Source: SIG710 sp045587665 (GTDB lineage: Bacteria; Bacillota; Clostridia; Oscillospirales; CAG-272). Taken from it: a stretch of 26,743 bases of DNA. The stretch is from assembly GCA_045587665.1 (NCBI GenBank), contig JAZNCT010000080.1, positions 1-26,743 of the forward strand. Direction: 5' to 3'. The position numbers and the translations under genes were made by a program. This document shows, piece after piece, positions 7,914 through 16,555 of the stretch. The notes under the pieces are model-generated. The model worked only from the letters and a program-made list of their open reading frames with translations. It was not told the origin of the DNA and made no database searches. Position 1 is the stretch's first letter, and each line of letters starts with the position of its first letter.

Positions 7914-8900
7914 ATGAATACAGAAATAAAAAAGAAGATCCTCCATAAAATAAAGGAATATGACCGCATAATGCTCTTCAGGCACATCCGCATAGACGGA
8001 GACTGCGTTGGAGCTACCAAGGGGCTGAAGGCTATTATAAAGGAAAGCTGGCCGAGCAAGGAAGTTTATATTATTGATGATGAACATTCCGATTTTCTTG
8101 CCTTTGCAGGTGAAGATGACGCTCCTATGCCTGATGAGGCTTATAGCGGTGCTCTCGCCATTGTTCTTGACACAGCAACTTCAGACAGGATATCAAATCC
8201 AAAATTTAAGCTTTGCCGTGAGATAATAAAGATAGATCATCATATACCGGTGGACAGCTACGGTGAGATAGAATGGGTAGAGGAGGATAGATGCTCCTGC
8301 TCTGAGATGATAGCAGATCTTTATCTTAGCTTTAAGGATGAGCTTAAGATGAGCAGTGAGGGCGCAACATATCTCTATATGGGCATAGTTACCGATTCGG
8401 GCAGGTTTAAATACAGAGGGGTAAACGGAGATACTCTCAGATGTGCCGGTGCATTACTGGATCATGATATAGACACAGAGAAGCTCTATGCACATCTTTA
8501 TCTTGAAAAATATGAGAATCTGAAATTCAGATCTGCTATTTATGACAAAATGCAGATCACAGAGGGCGGCGTTGCTTATATCTATATCGACCGTGATATG
8601 AGAAATGAATTTGGCATAACTGTTGATGAAGCAGCGGCATGCGTCAATCTGCTTGATTCGATAATCGGCTGTCTTTGCTGGATAGCTTTTATCGAAACTG
8701 AGCAGGGGGACGGGGCTGTCCGGGTTCGTCTGCGTTCCAGATTTGTAAGTATCAATACCGTGGCAGAGGGATATCATGGCGGTGGTCATGCATGTGCCAG
8801 CGGAGCAACTGTCTATAGCCGCGATGAGGCACAGGCTCTCATTGCCGATGCAGACAAGGCAGTTCGTGAATATAAGGCGACCCACGAGGGCTGGCTATGA
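7914..8900 (+). CDS. Second DHH/DHHA1 phosphoesterase, diverged NrnA-type paralogue
   Basis: The 328-residue protein is collinear with the gene before it. It has DGD (Asp28, Asp30) in HIRIDGDCVGA, Asp86 in VLDTATSDR, DHH (108-110), the shared TDSGRFKY block and a DHHA1 GGGHACASGA motif near the C-terminus. All expected metal ligands are present, so it is probably active. The two copies differ over most of the length, so the duplication is old and they may have split substrates (for example nanoRNA versus pAp or pApA). GAGGTG (7905-7910) overlaps the previous stop and serves ATG 7914; a GTG at 7908 is an alternative. Its end overlaps surE by four bases, so the three genes form one operon. Confidence 0.88.
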   Translation: MNTEIKKKILHKIKEYDRIMLFRHIRIDGDCVGATKGLKAIIKESWPSKEVYIIDDEHSDFLAFAGEDDAPMPDEAYSGALAIVLDTATSDRISNPKFKLCREIIKIDHHIPVDSYGEIEWVEEDRCSCSEMIADLYLSFKDELKMSSEGATYLYMGIVTDSGRFKYRGVNGDTLRCAGALLDHDIDTEKLYAHLYLEKYENLKFRSAIYDKMQITEGGVAYIYIDRDMRNEFGITVDEAAACVNLLDSIIGCLCWIAFIETEQGDGAVRVRLRSRFVSINTVAEGYHGGGHACASGATVYSRDEAQALIADADKAVREYKATHEGWL

Positions 8901-9625
8901 GAATTTTGCTTACAAACGATGACGGAATGAATGCCCCCCAGCTTGTTCCGCTTATAAGGTGGTGCCGCAGGCTTGGTCAGGTGACGGCTGTTGTTCCAAA
9001 GCACGAGCAGAGCGGTAAAAGCCTTGGAATAGAGCTGTATCAGCCTTTTGAGGTGAAAGAGGTTCAGCTTGCGGGGGATGTCAGTGCATTGGCTGTAGAT
9101 TCCACACCTGCCGACTGTGTCAGATTTGCGGTCTTGGGTCTGAAAAAGGAATTTGACCTTGTTATTTCGGGTATAAATAAGGGGTTTAACATAGGTGTTG
9201 ACACACAGTATTCCGGAACAGCCGGTGCTGCTATCGAGGCAGCCACTCTTGGAATAAAAGCTATTGCTCTTTCCACTTCTCCCGCAGATTATGACAGAGT
9301 GATATCACAGCTTGACAGGGTCTTTGATTTTGTTTTTGATAATGGGCTGTTAGATCTTTACGGTATTTATAACATAAATATCCCTGCCTCTCCAAAGGGA
9401 ATACGCATTACAAGGCAGGGAGGAGCATATTATTCGGACGACTTTGAAAAGATAGGCGAAGATCTTTACATTGCCCGAGGCAAGAATGTTTATGAAGAAA
9501 AAGAGGGACTTGAGCTTGATACCGATGCGGCACTGAAGGGGTATATATCTATAATGCCGCTTGCAGTTGACCGAACAAACTTTGAGATATACAAAAAGCT
9601 TTGCGAAAAATTTGGACAGGATTGA
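8897..9625 (+). CDS. surE: 5'/3'-nucleotidase SurE
   Basis: The 242-residue protein starts with MRILLTNDDG, which carries the metal ligands Asp8 and Asp9. Ser39 lies in EQSG, and SGINKG with Asn94 and the YSGTAGAA stretch complete the SurE signature. SurE is a cytoplasmic metal-dependent phosphatase that converts nucleoside 5'- or 3'-monophosphates to nucleosides. The start overlaps the preceding stop (ATGA). It follows two DHH phosphoesterases whose products are mononucleotides or AMP, so the operon could take short oligonucleotides or pAp through to nucleosides. Length and motifs are normal. The operon ends at a strong bidirectional terminator. Confidence 0.95.
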   Translation: MRILLTNDDGMNAPQLVPLIRWCRRLGQVTAVVPKHEQSGKSLGIELYQPFEVKEVQLAGDVSALAVDSTPADCVRFAVLGLKKEFDLVISGINKGFNIGVDTQYSGTAGAAIEAATLGIKAIALSTSPADYDRVISQLDRVFDFVFDNGLLDLYGIYNINIPASPKGIRITRQGGAYYSDDFEKIGEDLYIARGKNVYEEKEGLELDTDAALKGYISIMPLAVDRTNFEIYKKLCEKFGQD

Positions 9626-9633
9626 TTTTGATC

Positions 9634-9676
9634 ACAAAAAATAACAGCTGCGCACAGCGCAGCTGTTGTTTTTTTA
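9634..9676. terminator. Bidirectional terminator between surE and the convergent lipoprotein gene
   Basis: AACAGCTGCG (9643-9652) pairs with CGCAGCTGTT (9658-9667), and C9653-G9657 can extend the stem to leave a three-base loop. Seven T follow at 9669-9675. On the other strand an A-rich flank at 9636-9641 gives a T run, so it serves both convergent operons. Confidence 0.92.
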
Positions 9677-9683
9677 TGATCAG

Positions 9684-10700
9684 TTATTCAGCAGTGAGAG
9701 TGCAGCCTGCATCAAATTCAATAGTGCCATTATAGTTCTTGATAGTACCTGTAACTGTGATAGTGTCGCCAATAGCCAGCTCCTCAGCACCCTCACCTGC
9801 AAGGCGGTAGCACATGATAGGACGCTCTGCGTCATCACCGCAAATCATAGTTACTGTGATGTTCTTATATTGATCGCTCCAGGGAGTGTCGATAACAGAT
9901 ATCTTACCTGTCAGTGTGCAGGGCTCTGTCATTGCGATACCTGTTTCAAGCTTATAAGCCGCATCAAGGATAGCACTCTGATCCTTAACCTCTGCGCCAA
10001 CGCCGAGAAGCTTGCAGCCTGCATCAAACTCGATAGTGCCGTTGTAATTCTTGAGAACTCCCTCAACTGTGATCTTGTCGCCAACCTTTAGAGCCTGTGC
10101 GCCATCACCTGCAAGGCGGTAGCACATGATAGGCTTATCCTCTGCGCCTTCGATCTTGATAGTAACTGTGATGTTTTTATACTGATCGCTCCAAACAGTA
10201 TCAATAGAGATGATCTCACCATAGAGACGGTATTCGCCTTCCATAGCAATGCCTGCTTCAAGCTTGTATGCCGCTTCAACTATCTCTGCATAACTCATAC
10301 CCTCATCTATGATAACAGCGGCAGGAGTGCGGCGAGTGAAGCTTACCGTTTCGGTCTTACCCTCAGCATCCTTTATGGTTGCTGTAAGTGTGTATGTAAC
10401 CTCTTCGGGGTTCTTTTCGTTGATGTCGATTGTAACCATATTGTCATCGCCTGCAACGATCTTGACATTTTCCTCAGCAGCATCTGTTGCCCATTCAACA
10501 GCATATGTTACATCACCAACGAGAACCTGACCTATAACCTTGTAATCGGCAACATAAACTTCAGAGGCATTTTTGTATGTGTTGTATACATAGTCCTTTG
10601 CTTCCTCAAGACCGTCTTTCGCTTCAAGGGCTTTTTCGCATCCCACAAGAGCTGAAAGAGCGAGTGTGAGTATAAGCACAAATGTTATTAACTTTTTCAT
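9684..10700 (-). CDS. Lipoprotein with two tandem OB-like domains
   Basis: The 338-residue protein has a signal peptide and lipobox LVGC (Cys21), so it is probably anchored on the outer face of the membrane. Residues about 45-125 look like a small Ig-like beta domain. Residues 143-231 and 247-335 are two copies of one beta-rich domain. Each has AAYKLE, WSDQYKNITVT, IMCYRLAG, a GD-ITV-G core and NYNGTIEFDAGC; the pattern suits an OB fold. Each copy carries two Cys, which could pair. It is the last gene of the importer operon, 16 bases after the nuclease-like gene, with AGGAGC before ATG 10700. OB-like domains beside a nuclease suggest binding of nucleic acid or oligonucleotide, which is an inference. 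The fold assignment is tentative. Confidence 0.8.
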   Translation of the reverse strand: MKKLITFVLILTLALSALVGCEKALEAKDGLEEAKDYVYNTYKNASEVYVADYKVIGQVLVGDVTYAVEWATDAAEENVKIVAGDDNMVTIDINEKNPEEVTYTLTATIKDAEGKTETVSFTRRTPAAVIIDEGMSYAEIVEAAYKLEAGIAMEGEYRLYGEIISIDTVWSDQYKNITVTIKIEGAEDKPIMCYRLAGDGAQALKVGDKITVEGVLKNYNGTIEFDAGCKLLGVGAEVKDQSAILDAAYKLETGIAMTEPCTLTGKISVIDTPWSDQYKNITVTMICGDDAERPIMCYRLAGEGAEELAIGDTITVTGTIKNYNGTIEFDAGCTLTAE

Positions 10701-10716
10701 TTTTCTGCTCCTAATT

Positions 10717-12072
10717 TTAATTTATTATGATCTGATCCGGAGTGAATACTTTAATTTGATAGTTTCCGTCAAAGTAATCTATAATTCCTTTAACGTCAAT
10801 GGTCTTGCCTATATATGTATCCGAGGTTAAGATGTTACCTTCTGCATTGCGGAGAACTGCTGTTCTCACCGTCACGGTGATGCCATTTGCAGTGCAGCTC
10901 AGCGTCATTGCACCGTTTGAAGAGCTACCCTCTTTTTCGGTAGTATGTGCGCTTTCAACAAGCAGATCATTCATAGATACCGAGGTATTCATTGCAAGTT
11001 TTGCAAAATCAAAGGTTTTAAGCTCCTCAATTCCGCTTTCGGCATCCTTAATAAGCAGGTCGCATTTTCCGTTCACCAGCTTGTCTGCATCAACAGGAGT
11101 GTATGCAGCACTGTGTCCGGAGCTTATAAGCTTGATGTTTTCGGGGTCGTCCGGTTTCATAGCTCGGTATTTCAGGCCTGATATCTGCCATGTTTCTCCT
11201 GTTTCATAATACTGAACCTTGCCAACTATTCTTGCACGGTTGCCTATGTTCAGTATGCGAAGACCGTCGCCGCCGATGCCGCTGTTGCCGTAGTATACGG
11301 AGATACCGTAATACATATCTGTTTCGGCATCATATTGCTCAACATAAACGGTGTCATTGCTGTTTGATGTTATCACGCAGTCAAAGGCAACCAAAATATC
11401 CTTATAGCTTTCGATATTTGTGCGAAGCTCTCTTAGGGTCAGCTCGATTGCCGCTCCGTCATAAAAATCAGGATCCTTTTGGCCCGAAAAAACACCAATT
11501 TTAAGGTTCTGAGCCTGCTGAAGGGCATCGGTGCAAATGCTGCCATATATATTGCTGCTTGTGTTTGAAGCAATGGCAAATCCGTTTTGAAGAAGCTCCA
11601 CATTCAGATTTCTGTAGTTCTTCATATCGGCATTTTTATACCATACCCAAACAAGGTATCTGCCGCCGGTAGAGTCGGCATTCCATTTTTCATTATCCGA
11701 TTCGATAATGATAGAAGTGGCATTTATCAGCTTTTCTTTTGTAAAATTGGAAGCTGCCTTTCCGTAAGGCTCTATCTTTCCTGTAGATTCAGGCGTGTTT
11801 ACGGCAAGAAATCTTGCTTTCAGAACTCCACTTTCCATAACTTCTTCGGGAACATTGAAATGCACAGTGTCACCGTCTACAAAATTCTTGACAGTGACCT
11901 CCTGCTTTGCTGTAAAGGAGGCCATATTGAGCTCAAGTGATGCGGCATAGTCCCTTTCTGTTACAGCAGAGTCTTTGCCCCCCTCCGGAGCTTCATCTTT
12001 TTTGCATCCGGCAAGACTTATCAGCATAGCCAAAGCCATTACAGCCCACAGGATCTTGAAAAAATATTTCAT
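10717..12072 (-). CDS. Staphylococcal-nuclease-like lipoprotein with C-terminal OB-like domains
   Basis: The 451-residue protein has a lipobox LAGC (Cys23). Residues about 58-200 match a thermonuclease domain: VDGDTV (Asp66, Asp68), ARFLAVNTPES with Arg87 and Glu95, and GGRYLVWVWY with Arg138. These correspond to the catalytic Arg, Glu and Arg of staphylococcal nuclease. The calcium ligand Asp40 of that enzyme is Asn92 here (AAC on the coding strand). Two further beta-rich, OB-like regions follow (about 205-305 and 335-451), the last ending GIIDYFDGNYQIKV. It probably cuts extracellular DNA or RNA at the cell surface, although the Asp-to-Asn change could lower or alter metal use. It lies 21 bases after the solute-binding protein gene. 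The ribosome binding site is weak. Confidence 0.85.
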   Translation of the reverse strand: MKYFFKILWAVMALAMLISLAGCKKDEAPEGGKDSAVTERDYAASLELNMASFTAKQEVTVKNFVDGDTVHFNVPEEVMESGVLKARFLAVNTPESTGKIEPYGKAASNFTKEKLINATSIIIESDNEKWNADSTGGRYLVWVWYKNADMKNYRNLNVELLQNGFAIASNTSSNIYGSICTDALQQAQNLKIGVFSGQKDPDFYDGAAIELTLRELRTNIESYKDILVAFDCVITSNSNDTVYVEQYDAETDMYYGISVYYGNSGIGGDGLRILNIGNRARIVGKVQYYETGETWQISGLKYRAMKPDDPENIKLISSGHSAAYTPVDADKLVNGKCDLLIKDAESGIEELKTFDFAKLAMNTSVSMNDLLVESAHTTEKEGSSSNGAMTLSCTANGITVTVRTAVLRNAEGNILTSDTYIGKTIDVKGIIDYFDGNYQIKVFTPDQIIIN

Positions 12073-12093
12073 ACTTTGTTTGTGAAGTGTTTA

Positions 12094-13509
12094 TCAGTTT
12101 TCTTCTCTGCAGGAAACAAGAGCTTCCTTAAATGCCTTATCAATAATAGCGTCTACATCCTGACCGGGATCAACAAGGCAGGTCTGGATGAGAAGTCCAA
12201 CAGCAGTTCTTGCATCAGAAGAGCCAACAAATGCGGGAGATGTGTAGTATGCGCTTTCCTGCTCAAGACAGACCTTGGCAGAGAGGGCTGCAATATAGTC
12301 GCCGCCGTCAGCTTTCTTAAGGAAGTCTGCATAAACTTCGTTTTCAGCTACAGACTTGAGAACCGGAACATAACCGGAAGCCATAGAGAACTCAGCCTGG
12401 AACTCAACAGTTGTTGTGAGATACTTCATAAAGAGCCAAGCAGCTATAGTTTCCTGGGGATTTTCGCTCTGGAAGAGGCAAAGGCTGGGACCCTGGGAAA
12501 TAACCTTGGGCTTGGAAGCATCTACCTGAGGAATGGTTGCGATTCCAACCTCAAAAGGATAGTTGCCGTCGCTGCCCTTTGTGGGGCACTGATGCTTTGC
12601 ACCTGCAGAAGAACCGATAGACATATAGCTCTTGGTTCCGTCCTCGGATGTGAAGAGCTCAGAGGTGTATGAACCGAGGATCTCCTGAGTTGTAACATAG
12701 CCGTTCTTGTACCATTCGCGGAATCTCTTTACAAATGCGCGGTTGTCCTCGTGATCAAAGAGGAAGTTTTCGCCTGTTGCGCTTGTGTAGGGAGAGCCTT
12801 GCTGTTCGCACATAGTTATAAACCAGTTGGATTCGGAGTCATATCCGAGAGGAATAGAGCTTGGGTCTATCTCCTTGATAGTCTTGCAAAGTGCCTCAAG
12901 CTCATCCCATGTTGTTGGAACAGAGAGGTTATTTGCCTCAAAGAATGTCTTGTTGTAATAAAGAACCTCTGTAGACTTGCTGAGAGGGAGAGTGTACATA
13001 AGACCGTCGCCAAACTGCTTGCCTTCGTTATAGTAGCCGGCGATAAAGTCAGCCTTCTGCTCGTCTGTGAGACCGAGGACTTCGGTTGTGCCGTCTGCAC
13101 GGGTAACCTCAACCTTGCTGTCGATGAGAGAATCGAGAGCCACAACTCTCTTTGAAATGTTATAGAGAGCAACATGGTCGGGGTAGCAATAAGCAAGATC
13201 GGGCTGGTTGCCAACGGTCAGCTCAACGGCAATGTTGTCGCGAACGTCGTCATAGTTGCCTACCTGCTCGTGAACTACTTTGATGTTTGGATAAAGCTTG
13301 TTAAATTCTGCGACATAGATATCCAGAACTTCTCTGAGGTTACTTCCAATGGTGTGGTCAAAATAAATGGTGACCTCACTTCCGTCGTAACCGCCCTCGG
13401 GGACTTCAAATGTTGCTTTGGCTGTATTCTGTTTGCCGCAGCCGAACATTGCTGTCATGCTGAGAAGCATTACCAGCGCAAGGAGAAACGCAAAAATTCT
13501 GTTTTTCAT
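12094..13509 (-). CDS. ABC importer solute-binding lipoprotein (family 1, CUT1/UgpB-like)
   Basis: The 471-residue protein has a signal peptide and lipobox MFGC (Cys24). It has the extracellular solute-binding family 1 layout: EVTIYFDHTIG, a LYPNIKVVHEQ strand, GNQPDLAYCY, LYYNKTFFEANNLSVPTTWDEL and a late AAWLFMKYLTT. This family binds sugars, oligosaccharides or glycerol-phosphate compounds and hands them to a CUT1 permease pair. It lies about 50 bases after the second permease gene with AGAAAGGAT before its ATG. A nuclease-like and an OB-like lipoprotein gene follow, so a nucleotide, nucleoside or sugar-phosphate ligand is plausible. UgpB-type proteins generally are described as phosphodiester binders, but no binding residues can be assigned here. 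Family firm, ligand unknown. Confidence 0.9.
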   Translation of the reverse strand: MKNRIFAFLLALVMLLSMTAMFGCGKQNTAKATFEVPEGGYDGSEVTIYFDHTIGSNLREVLDIYVAEFNKLYPNIKVVHEQVGNYDDVRDNIAVELTVGNQPDLAYCYPDHVALYNISKRVVALDSLIDSKVEVTRADGTTEVLGLTDEQKADFIAGYYNEGKQFGDGLMYTLPLSKSTEVLYYNKTFFEANNLSVPTTWDELEALCKTIKEIDPSSIPLGYDSESNWFITMCEQQGSPYTSATGENFLFDHEDNRAFVKRFREWYKNGYVTTQEILGSYTSELFTSEDGTKSYMSIGSSAGAKHQCPTKGSDGNYPFEVGIATIPQVDASKPKVISQGPSLCLFQSENPQETIAAWLFMKYLTTTVEFQAEFSMASGYVPVLKSVAENEVYADFLKKADGGDYIAALSAKVCLEQESAYYTSPAFVGSSDARTAVGLLIQTCLVDPGQDVDAIIDKAFKEALVSCREEN

Positions 13510-13560
13510 GTTGGGTAATCCTTTCTGTTTTTATTTATGTTACAGGGGAAGATCTCCCTA

Positions 13561-14454
13561 TTAACCTTTTATTCCGCTTCGGCTGACGCCGGACATAATA
13601 TATTTACGCAAAAATACGAAAACAAGGAATAGAGGTGCTGAAACTATAGCAACTGCCGCCATTTGAACCGGGAAGTTGGTATCTCCCGTTGCATCGGTAA
13701 AGGCGTTTCTAAGACCGTTTGTTATAAGTCTGTGTGCTTCGTCATTTGCAACGAGATTGGGCCACACATATGAGTTCCATGCGCCCATCATTTTAAGAAT
13801 GGTTATGGATATAAGTGTTGGCAGGGAAAGTGGTATCATCACCTTCCAGAGATATTTCAGATCCTTTGTTCCGTCAACCTTTGCTGCAAGATAAAGCTCG
13901 TTTGGGATCTGCAAAAAGTTTTGGCGGAGCAGATAGATATAAAATACGCTTACAAGAAAGGGAATGATAAGAACCCTATAGGTCTGCATCCAGTCAAGCT
14001 GGTTTATAGTTGCATAATTTGTTATGGTAAAGAGCTCACCGGGTATCATCATGGTTGCAAGCAGAGCCGCAAACATAGTCTCCTTGCCCTTGAATTCAAG
14101 TCTTGCAAAAGCAAAGGCAGAGAGAACGGTGATCACAAGCGATAGAAGCGTGGAAACCACGCCTACAAAGGCGGTGTTGAGAAACAGTCTGCCGAGATTT
14201 GCCGTTGTAAAAGCATCGGCATAGTTGCCCGGCATCACCTTCTGGGGCCAGAAGGTAGGAACACTGAGTCTATATTCATCAAGTGTTTTCAGAGACGAAA
14301 TTATCATCCAATAGAACGGGAAAAGGACGATTATAGCCATAACTATGAGAAACAGATAGACCAGGATCTTAAAAAGTACCTGGAGCACGCTGTAGCGTGC
14401 AGAAATGCTCTGCAAATTTTTTTCGTGCATAACGCCGTTTGACATTTTAGACAT
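13561..14454 (-). CDS. CUT1-type ABC importer permease (UgpE/MalG class)
   Basis: The 297-residue protein has six predicted membrane segments. The cytoplasmic EAA loop reads LAAKVDGTKDLKYLWKVMIP, the site that docks the ATPase. The N-terminus, FYWMIISSLKTLDEY and the ending KYIMSGVSRSGIKG are typical of the second CUT1 permease. It pairs with the permease encoded 11 bases upstream in the operon. The ATG at 14454 has GGAGGTG upstream; a second Met nearby could also serve. It contributes to the transmembrane path for the substrate delivered by the solute-binding lipoprotein. Confidence 0.93.
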   Translation of the reverse strand: MSKMSNGVMHEKNLQSISARYSVLQVLFKILVYLFLIVMAIIVLFPFYWMIISSLKTLDEYRLSVPTFWPQKVMPGNYADAFTTANLGRLFLNTAFVGVVSTLLSLVITVLSAFAFARLEFKGKETMFAALLATMMIPGELFTITNYATINQLDWMQTYRVLIIPFLVSVFYIYLLRQNFLQIPNELYLAAKVDGTKDLKYLWKVMIPLSLPTLISITILKMMGAWNSYVWPNLVANDEAHRLITNGLRNAFTDATGDTNFPVQMAAVAIVSAPLFLVFVFLRKYIMSGVSRSGIKG

Positions 14455-14465
14455 AAGTGCACCTC

Positions 14466-15410
14466 CTAATAATGAACCTTTTTCTTGCTTACCTGAAGAT
14501 TTATCATGGTAACAACAAGAATAATGGCAAAAAGGATGAGTGCGGCGGCGCTTGCCTGGCCGTAATTCATCTTGGGCAGCGCATCGTAGATATATCCTAC
14601 CATAGTGTTGAGTCTGCCGGGTGCACCTGCAGGACCCATATCGTCGCCAAAGATACCCACAATGCTTGAATATTCTTTGAATCCGCCTATAAAGCCTGTT
14701 ATGATAACATAAGCAAGCATAGGGGAGAGGAGCGGAACGGTTATGTGGGTGAACACTTTTGAGCGAGGCGCGCTATCTACCTTTGCGGCATCATAATACT
14801 GCCTGTTTATGCTCTGAAGACCGCCAAGCAAGACCAGGATCTTAAAGGGGAGAGAGTTCCAAACGATATATACCACCATAACTGTGATATTTGCGGCATA
14901 GGATGAGCCGGCGTTTATCCAATTTATCGGCTCTCCGCCAAAAAAACCTATTATGTTGTTTATAATTCCGGCAGTGATGATAATATCGTTGCCTGCTGTG
15001 CCCATGTTTCCAACAATGTTGAACATTGCGGCAAAAACCATTCCTATGGCTATAGAATTTGTTACATAGGGAAGAAAGAATATAGTTTGCAGACCTTTTT
15101 GAAGAAACTTTATAGAGTTTAGCGCAACTGCTATAAGAAGAGCCAAAAAGGTTGAAAGCGGTACTGTGAGCACGCAGAGCAGCATTGTGTTATAAAGGCT
15201 GTCTTTAAATGAAGAAAACCCGATAACCTTTTGAAAATTGCCGATGCCAAAGCTGAAATTTGCACCGCCGAGAATAGCAAGGCCGTTATATCCTTCCATA
15301 AAGGCCATTCTTACTGTGTTGATGATTGGCCAAACAGTAAATATCAACAGCAGCACTATAGCAGGGGAAAGATATATCCACGCCTTCCATTGATGCTTGC
15401 TATCTACCAT
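14466..15410 (-). CDS. CUT1-type ABC importer permease (UgpA/MalF class)
   Basis: The 314-residue protein has six membrane segments and an EAA loop, DAAKVDSAPRSKVFTHITVP. Its N-terminal segment (WIYLSPAIVLLLIFTVWPIINTV) and length fit the first CUT1 permease. It begins two bases after the ATPase stop, with GAGGTG inside the end of the ATPase gene, so translation is coupled. Permease order and the separate ATPase are standard for importers of sugars, glycerol-phosphate and related solutes. Nothing in the membrane segments identifies the substrate by eye. Confidence 0.93.
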   Translation of the reverse strand: MVDSKHQWKAWIYLSPAIVLLLIFTVWPIINTVRMAFMEGYNGLAILGGANFSFGIGNFQKVIGFSSFKDSLYNTMLLCVLTVPLSTFLALLIAVALNSIKFLQKGLQTIFFLPYVTNSIAIGMVFAAMFNIVGNMGTAGNDIIITAGIINNIIGFFGGEPINWINAGSSYAANITVMVVYIVWNSLPFKILVLLGGLQSINRQYYDAAKVDSAPRSKVFTHITVPLLSPMLAYVIITGFIGGFKEYSSIVGIFGDDMGPAGAPGRLNTMVGYIYDALPKMNYGQASAAALILFAIILVVTMINLQVSKKKVHY

Positions 15411-15411
15411 A

Positions 15412-16515
15412 TCATTTCACCTCGCAGCGTATTCTTTCTTCGGTGGATCTGTTGAAAACGAATACCTTGTGGGGTTTTAGTGAATAGCTTACTGTTGCCA
15501 GGGCGGGATCTATCTTGTTGTCGGCGTTGATTATAGAGCGTATCTTGACATTGACAGCGGCATCATTTTCAGAAACGATGCTTACGTCCCTGCCCATTAC
15601 CTCAATGTTGCTGAGACGGCAATGGAGGGGACCGCCCTCGTCAAGCTCGAATCCCTCAGGACGAATACCGATGTATACATCCTGATCCTCAGCGCCCACG
15701 GCACTGAGAACAGCTTCGCTTCCAATATATACCTTGCCGCCCTCTATACGGCCCAGCATAATGTTTATCGGAGGAGTTCCGAGGAATTTTGCAACAAAGA
15801 GATTTACCGGATCGTCATAAACCTCCTGGGGCTTGCCTATCTGCTGAACAACGCCCTCTTTCATAACAACGATCATATCGGAAATGCTCATTGCTTCCTC
15901 CTGGTCGTGGGTAACGAAAACGGTTGTTATGCCTGTTTCCTTTTGAATACGGCGTATCTCCTCACGGGTCTGTAGACGCAAACGTGCATCAAGGTTGCTG
16001 AGAGGCTCGTCAAGGAGGAGGACTCTCGGCATTTTCACCAGTGCTCTGGCAATAGCAACTCTCTGCTGCTGACCACCGGAAAGCTCACTGGGCTTGCGCT
16101 CCATAAGCTCGTCGATCTGAACAAGCTTTGCTGCCTCGTGTGCCCGATTCAGCATTTCGGCTTTAGACAGCTTGTCCTTGCCCTTCAGGTTTTGAAGGGG
16201 AAATAGGATGTTTTGTTTAACTGTCATATGGGGATAAAGAGCATAGTTCTGGAACACCAGACCTATTCCCCTGTTTTCGGTGGACAGATCGGTAACATCG
16301 TCATCACCAAAGAAAATCTTTCCGCCTGTGGGCTTTTGAAGTCCGCTTATCATATAGAGCGTTGTACTTTTTCCGCAGCCTGAGGGACCGAGGAGACCTA
16401 TCAGCTTGCCGTCCGGTATCTCAAAATTGAGATCGTTTACCGCAATGACCTCTTTGCCGGCCTTTTTATCGCGGCTTGGAAAAACCTTAGTCAGATTTTG
16501 CAATACTACCTTCAT
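15412..16515 (-). CDS. ABC importer ATPase, MsmX/UgpC/MalK type
   Basis: The 367-residue cytoplasmic ATPase has Walker A GPSGCGKST, Q-loop VFQNYALYPHMTV, signature LSGGQQQRVAIARAL, Walker B VLLLDEPLSNLD and the switch His in VTHDQEEAMS. A C-terminal regulatory domain (about residue 235 on) includes IGIRPEGFEL, typical of the MalK/MsmX group. Start ATG 16515 (MKVVLQNL) has AGGAAAGG at good spacing; a longer frame to 16575 lacks family-like sequence. In many Bacillota one such ATPase is shared between importers. Here it is encoded inside the transporter operon, so a dedicated role is likely. Confidence 0.95.
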   Translation of the reverse strand: MKVVLQNLTKVFPSRDKKAGKEVIAVNDLNFEIPDGKLIGLLGPSGCGKSTTLYMISGLQKPTGGKIFFGDDDVTDLSTENRGIGLVFQNYALYPHMTVKQNILFPLQNLKGKDKLSKAEMLNRAHEAAKLVQIDELMERKPSELSGGQQQRVAIARALVKMPRVLLLDEPLSNLDARLRLQTREEIRRIQKETGITTVFVTHDQEEAMSISDMIVVMKEGVVQQIGKPQEVYDDPVNLFVAKFLGTPPINIMLGRIEGGKVYIGSEAVLSAVGAEDQDVYIGIRPEGFELDEGGPLHCRLSNIEVMGRDVSIVSENDAAVNVKIRSIINADNKIDPALATVSYSLKPHKVFVFNRSTEERIRCEVK

Positions 16516-16555
16516 TGTTTTACCTTTCCTGATTTTGTATTTAACATCCCATCTG

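Noticed and set aside
12076..12672. Plus-strand open frame of 198 codons opposite the solute-binding protein gene
   Set aside because: The opposite strand encodes a complete lipoprotein with signal peptide and family motifs; this frame has none.
13544..13559. Small inverted repeat between the second permease and solute-binding protein genes
   Set aside because: The stem is about five pairs with no T run, too weak to call a terminator or processing site.
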